The notes beneath the pieces were generated by a model. The model worked only from the letters and a program-made list of their open reading frames with translations, had not been told where the DNA came from and searched no databases. From an uncultured Eubacteriales bacterium (GTDB lineage Bacteria > Bacillota > Clostridia > Oscillospirales > Oscillospiraceae), in NCBI GenBank assembly GCA_900545925.1, contig URAZ01000040.1, positions 1-30,462 of the forward strand: 30,462 nt of DNA, given 5' to 3'. Each line of letters opens with the position of its first letter. Position 1 is the first letter of the stretch. This document shows positions 25,111-30,462 of this stretch, piece by piece. A program made the position numbers and the translations under genes.

Positions 25111-26271
25111 TTAAACCAGTTCCGCAGCAAAACTCTTCCCCGGCGTCTGGTACGGGACGCCAAGCAGTTCCGTCACGGTCGCGGCGATGTCGCAGAAGCC
25201 TGCGCGCGTGCCGAGATTGACGGGTTTTATTTTTTTGCCGAGCGCAATCATGGGGATATACTCGCGCGTATGGTCGGTATGCTTGAGATAGCCGGGATCG
25301 CAGCCATGGTCGGCGGTGATCATCACACAATCATCCTCGCCAAGCTTTGCAAGCAGCTGCGGCAGCCAGCTGTCGAATTCATGCAGCGCCTGCGCATAGC
25401 CGTCCGGGTTTCTGCGGTGGCCGTAGAGCATGTCGAAATCAACGAGATTCACGAAGCACAGGCCGGTAAAGTCCCGGTCTGCGATCTGAAGCGTCTTTGC
25501 AAGTCCGTCGGTATTGCCGGAAGTATAGGTAAACTCCGTCATGCCGCGTCCGGCGAAAATATCGTGGATCTTGCCGACTGCGATCATATCCTGTCCGGCC
25601 TCGACAATCGCATCAAGCATGGTCTTTGCGGGTGGCTCAAGCGAGAAATCATGGCGGCGGGACGTGCGCGTATACGGCCATTCGCCCTCGAACGGACGGG
25701 CAATGACGCGGCCCACACCGTATTTGCCGGTAAGCAGTTTCCGCGCGATGCGGCAATATTCATAAAGCTGCTCGGGCGGAACGATGGACTCATGCGCTGC
25801 GATCTGGAACACGGAGTCCGCCGACGTGTAGACGATCAGCGCCCCCGTCTTCACATGCTCCCGGCCGTAGTCCTTGATGACCTCCGTGCCGGAGTACGGC
25901 AGGTTGCACAGCACGCCCCGGCCCGTCTGCTCGGAAAACGGCTTCAGGATCTCCTCAGGAAATCCGTGCGGAAACGTCGGCAGCGGCTGCGGCGAGACAA
26001 GCCCCGCGATCTCCCAATGGCCGATGGTCGTGTCCTTGCCGCGCGAAAGTTCCTGCAGCCTCGCAAGCGCAGCCTGCGGCTGGTCCGTCTTCGGCAGGTA
26101 GTCCACACCATCCAGATTTCCGAGGCCCATGGAAATGAGATTCGGCATGGCGAATTTCGGAGACTGGCTGCAGGTGTGCAGCGTATTGGCTCCAACGTCG
26201 CCGAAATCCGCCGCGTCAGGCTCGTAGCCCACGCCGCAGGAATCGAGAACGATCAAAAATACTCGTTTCAT
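25111..26271 (-). CDS. deoB: Phosphopentomutase
   Basis: Interconverts (deoxy)ribose 1-phosphate and 5-phosphate, linking the nucleoside phosphorylase to DeoC. The 386-aa alkaline-phosphatase-superfamily product has metal-binding Asp10 in VLDSCGVG, the phospho-threonine region GKDTTIGHWE (probable Thr81), and C-terminal metal sites in ITADHGCDPGY and TDHTREYIP. The length is standard. The Shine-Dalgarno GGAG lies inside the last codons of deoD, whose stop is 3 bases upstream, so translation is probably coupled. Confidence 0.97.
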   Translation of the reverse strand: MKRVFLIVLDSCGVGYEPDAADFGDVGANTLHTCSQSPKFAMPNLISMGLGNLDGVDYLPKTDQPQAALARLQELSRGKDTTIGHWEIAGLVSPQPLPTFPHGFPEEILKPFSEQTGRGVLCNLPYSGTEVIKDYGREHVKTGALIVYTSADSVFQIAAHESIVPPEQLYEYCRIARKLLTGKYGVGRVIARPFEGEWPYTRTSRRHDFSLEPPAKTMLDAIVEAGQDMIAVGKIHDIFAGRGMTEFTYTSGNTDGLAKTLQIADRDFTGLCFVNLVDFDMLYGHRRNPDGYAQALHEFDSWLPQLLAKLGEDDCVMITADHGCDPGYLKHTDHTREYIPMIALGKKIKPVNLGTRAGFCDIAATVTELLGVPYQTPGKSFAAELV

Positions 26272-26274
26272 TGC

Positions 26275-27018
26275 TTATTTCTCCAGTTTCACAGCCGTCT
26301 CGAGCGCCAGCTTCATCATGTTCGTGAAGCCGTTCTGCCGCTCCTCGGCGGTGCAGTTTTCGTTTCGCAGCAGATGATCGGACACCGTGCAGATGGCAAG
26401 CGCACGCTTGCCTGCGCGGGCCGCGTTCATATACAGGGCGGCAGCCTCCATTTCGACGGCCATAACGCCCATCTTCTGCCACGCCTTGTTGCCGATCCAG
26501 CCGCCGGTCATATCGCCGTCGTCGCCGTAGAAGCGGTCAGAGGACAGAATATTGCCGACGTGGTACGGAAGGCCCAGCTCCTTCGCCGTTTCGACGCAGG
26601 TTTCGAGCATGTGATAATCCGCAATAGGTGCGAACGTGCCGGGCAGATGATACTGGCCCGCCCAGTTGGAATCGGTGCAGGCCCCCTGTCCAATGACGAT
26701 ATCACGCAGGTTGATATTCTCCTGCATGGCGCCGGTCGAGCCGATGCGCATAATATTTTCCACGCCAAACACAGTATACAGTTCCCACGAATAGATACCG
26801 ATGGACGGCATGCCCATGCCGGAGGCCATGACGGAGATCTTCACACCGTGGTACGTTCCGGTATAGCCATGGATACCGCGGACGTTATTGACGAGGACTG
26901 CGTTTTCCAGGAAGTTTTCCGCAATGAATTTCGACCGCAGCGGGTCGCCGGGCATAAGAACAGTTTTGCCGAAGTCGCCGGGCTTGGCATTGATATGCGG
27001 AGTCGGGTAATTAGCCAT
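26275..27018 (-). CDS. deoD: Purine nucleoside phosphorylase, DeoD type
   Basis: Phosphorolyses purine (deoxy)nucleosides to base and (deoxy)ribose 1-phosphate. The 247-aa product is the hexameric bacterial type: TPHINAKPGDFGKTVLMPGDPLR at the start, GSGMGMPS-like ASGMGMPSIGIYSWEL, RIGSTGAM, AVEMEAAALY and the catalytic aspartate in TVSDHLL. The start is ATG 27018, with AAAGGAG 9 bases upstream; the frame stays open further upstream but holds palindromes, not conserved sequence. First gene of deoD-deoB-cdd. Confidence 0.97.
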   Translation of the reverse strand: MANYPTPHINAKPGDFGKTVLMPGDPLRSKFIAENFLENAVLVNNVRGIHGYTGTYHGVKISVMASGMGMPSIGIYSWELYTVFGVENIMRIGSTGAMQENINLRDIVIGQGACTDSNWAGQYHLPGTFAPIADYHMLETCVETAKELGLPYHVGNILSSDRFYGDDGDMTGGWIGNKAWQKMGVMAVEMEAAALYMNAARAGKRALAICTVSDHLLRNENCTAEERQNGFTNMMKLALETAVKLEK

Positions 27019-27455
27019 ATAATTTGGCTCCTTTCTATGTGTATGATGGGGGAAATCGCAATATGCGGGTTTTTTCAAATTTGCGAGCTGGTCATGTCTC
27101 CGACGGCCCATTCTTTTCCGTCTTGCCGGAAAAGACCGGGGAGAAAAGGGACGCCTGTTACGGTACGCCAAACTTGTGAATTGTTGCGTTAGAATAACTG
27201 CGGCAAATTAGCTTTGCGTTCAAAACTTGCAGAGCAGTACGAATTCACCGAAGTCTTGTAGGGGCCGATGCCCACATCGGCCCGTTGGGCAATCACGAAT
27301 TCGCCGAAGATTCTCGTAAAAACGGTCTGTACTGCGCGGGCCGATGCGATGCCCGCAGGCTAGTTTCGAGGCGCAACCGCGCTTTGCGCGGCTCTTAGCG
27401 CCGAAGATGGGCATCGGCCCCTACATAGCTGGCGCGGGAGCGCCTTTGGGTGCGT
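27019..27455. other. Gene-free spacer between deoC and deoD
   Basis: 437 bases without a gene. It contains a perfect palindrome CTTTTCCG/CGGAAAAG (27113-27120 with 27127-27134), an inverted repeat TCGCAA/TTTGCGA around 27056-27087 that could be an operator for deoD, and the full repeat element 27257-27425. I could not find a convincing -35/-10 pair for deoD, nor a clear deoC terminator other than the element itself. Confidence 0.6.
27257..27425 (+). repeat. MITE-like inverted-repeat element, 169 bp
   Basis: The terminal 18 bases (TGTAGGGGCCGATGCCCA) are repeated perfectly in inverted form at the right end, finishing CCCCTACA at 27425. The interior matches the copy at 7159-7326, with the same GGCGC...CGCGC...GCGCG...GCGCC nested hairpins. 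Substitutions occur in loops and linkers. It lies 30 bases past the deoC stop (minus strand). Confidence 0.85.
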
Positions 27456-28121
27456 TTACTGCTTCTCCGCTTCCAGCTTCTTGACGATCTTAACAACGCG
27501 GCTGGTGCCAAGGCGCGAGGCGCCGAGTTCGATAAATTTTTCCGCATCCTCAAGCGACGAAATGCCGCCTGCCGCCTTGATTTTCACGCCGGGCTTTACA
27601 TGCTTTGCAAACAGTTCCACATCGTGGAACGTCGCGCCGCCGGTGGAGAAGCCGGTGGAGGTCTTGATGTAGTCCGCGCCGGAATCGGAGACGATCTCAC
27701 ACATCTTGATCTTTTCGTCATCCGTCAGCAGGCACGTCTCGATGATGACCTTCAGAAGCTTGCCCTCGCAGTGCTGCTTGACAGCCTTGATCTCTTCGAG
27801 CAGATCGTTCCAGCGCTGATCCTTGACCCAGCCGATGTTGATGACCATATCGACCTCATCCGCGCCGTTCTGGACGGCGTCGAGCGCTTCAAGGCATTTG
27901 GCCTTTGTCGTGTCGTAGCCGTTCGGAAAGCCGATGACGGTGCAGATCGGAAGCTTGTCTCCGACATAGTCCCTCGCCTGCTTCACATAGGAAGCGGGGA
28001 TGCAGACAGACGCGGTATGATACTTCATGCCGTCGTCGCAGATGGCCTTGATCTCGGCCCACGTCGCCGTCTGGGCGAGGAGGGTGTGATCGACTTTACT
28101 AAGAATCTCGTTCAGTTCCAT
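27456..28121 (-). CDS. deoC: Deoxyribose-phosphate aldolase
   Basis: Cleaves 2-deoxyribose 5-phosphate to glyceraldehyde 3-phosphate and acetaldehyde. The 221-aa product has the Schiff-base lysine Lys153 in YIKTSTGF, the proton-relay residues Asp91 (EVDMVINIG) and Lys182 (IKAAGG). Normal length. The start is ATG 28121 with AAAGGTGG 9 bases upstream. Both the site and the first 23 bases of the gene lie within the end of tdk, so the two genes overlap and are co-transcribed. Confidence 0.97.
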   Translation of the reverse strand: MELNEILSKVDHTLLAQTATWAEIKAICDDGMKYHTASVCIPASYVKQARDYVGDKLPICTVIGFPNGYDTTKAKCLEALDAVQNGADEVDMVINIGWVKDQRWNDLLEEIKAVKQHCEGKLLKVIIETCLLTDDEKIKMCEIVSDSGADYIKTSTGFSTGGATFHDVELFAKHVKPGVKIKAAGGISSLEDAEKFIELGASRLGTSRVVKIVKKLEAEKQ

Positions 28122-28710
28122 GGAGAAGTTCCACCTTTCTATGTTCATTGATATAATCCTGATAGCATTTATGGCACATGGCGATATAACTGTCGTTGCC
28201 GCCCAGGAAGACCTGATCGCCCTCGGTGATGACATAACCTTCCGGACTGATACGGGCATTCGTGGTCGCCTTGCGGCCGCAGTCACAGATGGTCTTGATT
28301 TCAGTGATGGAGTCGGCCAGTTCAAACAGCCTCCGGCTGCCGGGGAACAGCTTTGTCTGGAAATCTGTCCGCAATCCAAAGCACAAAACAGGCAGATTTT
28401 CACGATCGACCAGTTCACGCAGTTGGTCGATCTGCTCACCGGTCAGGAACTGACACTCATCGACAATGATCACATCCGCCTTACCGTGCGCGGCATAGCG
28501 CTCCCGCAAATCGCACTCCGGTCCGATTGCCTCGCACTGCGCCGTCAGTCCAATGCGCGATCGCAGGGTGAACTCTCCGTCGCGCCGGTCGGCAGCCGGC
28601 TTGATCAGCCAAACGCGCATGCCGCGCTCTTCGTAGTTATATTTGGTAATAAGCGCTGTTGCCGTTTTGCTCGAGCCCATTGCGCCGTATTTAAAGTACA
28701 GCTTTGCCAT
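28099..28710 (-). CDS. tdk: Thymidine kinase
   Basis: Phosphorylates thymidine and deoxyuridine with ATP. The 203-aa product is a type II (TK1-like) kinase: P-loop GAMGSSKT (9-16), catalytic Glu85 in IIVDECQF, and a zinc lobe with Cys142, Cys144 (ICDCGRKA, as in E. coli-type Tdk) and Cys179, Cys182 (CHKC). The lasso region GGNDSYIAMC follows the E. coli pattern. First gene of tdk-deoC, with its own promoter. GGATGAGG precedes ATG 28710. The 3' end overlaps deoC by 23 bases. Confidence 0.97.
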   Translation of the reverse strand: MAKLYFKYGAMGSSKTATALITKYNYEERGMRVWLIKPAADRRDGEFTLRSRIGLTAQCEAIGPECDLRERYAAHGKADVIIVDECQFLTGEQIDQLRELVDRENLPVLCFGLRTDFQTKLFPGSRRLFELADSITEIKTICDCGRKATTNARISPEGYVITEGDQVFLGGNDSYIAMCHKCYQDYINEHRKVELLHGTERDS

Positions 28711-28742
28711 ATCCTCATCCCTTCTTTTATGGGGTTTTGGTT

Positions 28743-28771
28743 ATTATACCAAATCTTTTCCCCATTTGGAA
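28743..28771 (-). promoter_or_regulatory. tdk-deoC promoter
   Basis: On the minus strand, -10 TATAAT (28748-28743) with TGG just upstream (extended -10) and a weak -35 TTCCAA (28771-28766), spacer 17. Confidence 0.75.
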
Positions 28772-28911
28772 GGGGCATTTCACGTTTTTCGTTATCATCG
28801 TCATTGCGGTGATAGGCGCAGCCTATGCCATGCTTCTGTCGTTTATATTTATCATACTATACACGGATTTTATCATATTCTCAGTTTCTGCGCAGAATTT
28901 GTGCTTTTGCC

Positions 28912-28940
28912 TTGCGCTTTTTTTCTCTGCGTGCTATACT
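28912..28940 (+). promoter_or_regulatory. galE promoter
   Basis: -35 TTGCGC (28912-28917), a 17-base T-rich spacer and -10 TATACT (28935-28940). The leader to ATG 28974 is about 27 bases and includes AGGAGG. Confidence 0.75.
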
Positions 28941-28973
28941 TCCACTGAAATCTTGGATACAGGAGGGCATCAT

Positions 28974-29981
28974 ATGTCCATTCTTTTGACTGGCGGCGCC
29001 GGGTTTATCGGCAGTCATACCGCCGTTTCACTGCTGAACGCAGGACAGGATATCGTCATCGTCGATAATCTGTACAACAGTTCTCCAAAGGTCATTGACC
29101 GCATTGAGAAAATCACCGGCAAGCGCCTGCCCTTTGTTGAGGCCGACTGCTGTGATCAAGCCGCGATGGACAAGCTTTTTACAGACTACGACATCACCGG
29201 CGTGATTCACTTTGCCGGGCTCAAGGCTGTTGGTGAATCTGTCGAAAAGCCGCTGCTCTATTACCGCAACAATCTGGACTCTACACTGACCGTTCTCGAA
29301 GTTATGCGCGAACATAACTGCCATCAATTCGTCTTCTCGTCCTCTGCCACGGTCTACGGCGACCAGCCCGCGCCGCTGTACGAGACAGCGCAGACCGGCG
29401 GCTGCTCCAATCCCTATGGCTGGACAAAGTTTATGATTGAAGAGATCCTGAAGTCCGCCTGCAAGGCTGATCCGACACTCTCTGTCGTGCTGCTTCGTTA
29501 TTTTAACCCCATCGGCGCGCACGAATCCGGCCTGATTGGTGAAAATCCGAACGGCATTCCAAACAATCTCATGCCGTATATTACGCAGGTTGCAATCGGC
29601 AGACGTGAAAAGCTGACTGTTTTCGGCAACGACTATGACACCCCCGACGGCACCGGCGTCCGCGATTATATCCATGTTGTTGACTTGGCCGAAGGTCATC
29701 TGTGCGCGATTCAGTACGCCCATGCGCACACGGGCTGCGAGATCTTCAATCTCGGTACTGGCCACGGCGTCAGTGTTCTGGAGATGGTACACACTTTCTC
29801 CGAAGTCAACAATGTTCCTGTTCCTTACGTTATCGGACCGCGCCGCGCGGGTGATCTGGCAACGGTTTATGCAGATCCTTCCAAGGCGAAGCAGATTCTT
29901 GGTTGGGAAGCAAAAAAGACACTTGCGGACATGTGCCGCGACAGCTGGAACTGGCAGAGTAAAAATCCGACCGGATATTAA
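28974..29981 (+). CDS. galE: UDP-glucose 4-epimerase
   Basis: Interconverts UDP-glucose and UDP-galactose with bound NAD. The 335-aa extended SDR has TGGAGFIGSH (6-15), the conserved HFAGLKAVGES, the SSSATVYG serine and the YxxxK pair in NPYGWTKFMIEE, followed by LRYFNPIGAHESGLIGE, a GalE hallmark. The start is ATG 28974 with AGGAGGG 6 bases upstream; the frame is open further upstream over a T-rich stretch that contains the promoter, so the longer form is unlikely. It is monocistronic and lies just outside an rRNA operon on the other strand. Confidence 0.97.
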   Translation: MSILLTGGAGFIGSHTAVSLLNAGQDIVIVDNLYNSSPKVIDRIEKITGKRLPFVEADCCDQAAMDKLFTDYDITGVIHFAGLKAVGESVEKPLLYYRNNLDSTLTVLEVMREHNCHQFVFSSSATVYGDQPAPLYETAQTGGCSNPYGWTKFMIEEILKSACKADPTLSVVLLRYFNPIGAHESGLIGENPNGIPNNLMPYITQVAIGRREKLTVFGNDYDTPDGTGVRDYIHVVDLAEGHLCAIQYAHAHTGCEIFNLGTGHGVSVLEMVHTFSEVNNVPVPYVIGPRRAGDLATVYADPSKAKQILGWEAKKTLADMCRDSWNWQSKNPTGY

Positions 29982-29989
29982 GGATGCAC

Positions 29990-30022
29990 AAAAAGGCGAA
30001 GGCACACAGCCTTCGCCTTTTT
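29990..30022. terminator. galE terminator (bidirectional)
   Basis: A perfect stem GGCGAAGGC/GCCTTCGCC (29995-30003 with 30009-30017), flanked by AAAAA on the left and TTTTT on the right. It lies between galE and the convergent 5S gene. Confidence 0.93.
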
Positions 30023-30030
30023 ATTGCGTG

Positions 30031-30057
30031 AAAAAAACAGCCCGCTATTGCAGGCTG
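30031..30057 (-). terminator. Terminator after the distal 5S rRNA gene
   Basis: An 8-bp stem with one mismatch (CAGCCCGC at 30038-30045 with 30050-30057), followed on the minus strand by seven T. It ends the rRNA operon. Confidence 0.88.
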
Positions 30058-30067
30058 CCCTTTCGTG

Positions 30068-30180
30068 TCGGCATTCCCTATTTTCCCGGCCAGTCGCCCA
30101 GCAAGTATTTTCGGCGATCGTGAGCTTAACTTCTGTGTTCGGTATGGGAACAGGTGGACCCTCGCGCCAATCAACACCGA
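30068..30180 (-). rRNA. rrf: 5S rRNA, distal copy
   Basis: On the minus strand a 113-nt gene with the invariant 5S core CCCATACCGAACAC and AGTTAAGC. The terminal helix TCGGTGTT/AATGCCGA pairs fully (with G-U pairs). It differs from the proximal copy at about 15 positions, several of them compensatory (for example C-G here for T-A there at the second pair of the terminal helix). Ends are set from the helix and may be off by a few bases. Confidence 0.93.
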
Positions 30181-30182
30181 CT

Positions 30183-30212
30183 AAAAAAGAAACCTGATCG
30201 AAATCAGGTTTC
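30183..30212 (-). terminator. Terminator between the two 5S genes
   Basis: A perfect 10-bp stem GAAACCTGAT/ATCAGGTTTC (30203-30212 with 30189-30198) with a UUCG tetraloop and six T on the minus strand. It fills almost all of the 39-base gap between the 5S genes. Confidence 0.92.
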
Positions 30213-30219
30213 TTCTATG

Positions 30220-30332
30220 TTGGCACTACCTATTTTCCCGGTCAGTCACCCGACAAGTATTTTCGGCGCATGTGAGCTTAACTTCTGTGTTCGGTATGGG
30301 AACAGGTGGACCCTCACACCAATCAGCACCAA
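30220..30332 (-). rRNA. rrf: 5S rRNA, proximal copy
   Basis: A 113-nt gene with the same invariant core as the distal copy and terminal helix TTGGTGCT/AGTGCCAA. It lies about 90 bases past the 23S 3' end, in the normal 23S-5S order on the minus strand. Confidence 0.94.
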
Positions 30333-30422
30333 CTATTCAGGACTACACCCTGAAAACCGAACACCATGGAACTTTGCAGATTTGGGAAAGCACTTTACAG
30401 AGCCTGCTAACTACCAATTTGT

Positions 30423-30462
30423 AGGTCAAGCCCTCGGCTTATTAGTATCAGTCAGCTACACA
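30423..30462 (-). rRNA. rrl: 23S rRNA, 3' end (partial)
   Basis: On the minus strand the last 40 bases match the conserved 23S tail (GATACTAATAAGCCGAGGGC, then TTGACC). The gene runs off the window. The 90-base spacer to 5S holds nothing recognisable except a run matching the usual 23S processing-stem region. Confidence 0.92.

Noticed and set aside
27019..27171. N-terminal extension of DeoD
   Set aside because: Basic, unconserved translation over palindromic DNA; ATG 27018 has AAAGGAG and gives the normal family N-terminus.
28704..28973. Hydrophobic N-terminal extension of GalE, or a small membrane protein upstream
   Set aside because: The region contains the galE promoter (28912-28940) and the Shine-Dalgarno site for ATG 28974; the hydrophobic translation comes from a T-rich intergenic stretch with no start signal of its own.

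Overview
The window looks like a chromosomal segment of a GC-rich, gut-type member of the Clostridia (Oscillospiraceae/Ruminococcaceae-like). The gene content is low-GC Gram-positive: a DnaD-domain/DnaC-type primosome pair, mreC-mreD-mrdA without mreB, lepA-hemW, an E. coli-type deo/tdk/cdd set and Firmicute-type strong Shine-Dalgarno sites (AGGAGG). Codon usage, however, is strongly GC-biased, which explains the many long antisense open frames. The assignment is inferred from gene content, not from a database search.

Layout. 1-1,260: two small orphan genes of unknown function converging on a terminator, then a lone tRNA-Gly(CCC) with its own promoter. 1,270-7,030: metG (minus), divergent from a plus-strand run of a DUF2156 protein, a GNAT acetyltransferase, a DnaD-domain protein and a DnaC/DnaI-like ATPase. 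7,031-7,513: a gene-free spacer filled by a family of inverted-repeat elements. 7,514-16,866: a U32 peptidase/RNA hydroxylase-like protein, maf, mreC, (repeat element), mreD, mrdA (PBP2), lepA, hemW. 16,867-17,237: a structured gene-free spacer. 17,238-21,924: a tightly overlapping seven-gene run, Nudix hydrolase - AP-endonuclease-2-fold protein (CbiR candidate) - cobT - cobU - cobS - short second CobU-like protein - cobC. No corrin-ring genes are present, so this is a cobamide salvage/remodelling and nucleotide-loop assembly operon. 21,952-28,710 (minus): a Tet(M)-like ribosomal-protection GTPase fused to a Rae1/YacP-type NYN ribonuclease domain, then cdd, deoB, deoD, (repeat element), deoC, tdk, for nucleoside salvage and deoxyribose catabolism. 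28,974-29,981: galE. 30,068-30,462 (minus): the tail of an rRNA operon, the 3' end of 23S followed by two tandem, sequence-diverged 5S genes separated by a perfect intrinsic terminator.

How the parts work together. In the cobamide operon the CbiR candidate would open incoming cobamides at the phosphoribosyl bond. CobU-type enzymes would activate the cobinamide end, CobT would make the alpha-ribotide of the preferred lower ligand, CobS would join the two, and CobC would remove the phosphate. In the nucleoside region DeoD splits purine (deoxy)nucleosides, DeoB moves the phosphate, DeoC cleaves deoxyribose-5-phosphate, and Cdd and Tdk handle pyrimidines.

The most unusual items are the translational GTPase-NYN nuclease fusion, the CbiR candidate with a complete endonuclease IV-like set of metal-ligand positions, the two CobU paralogs that have lost opposite motifs, the short inverted-repeat family (one copy inside the mreC-mreD junction), and the tandem 5S genes.
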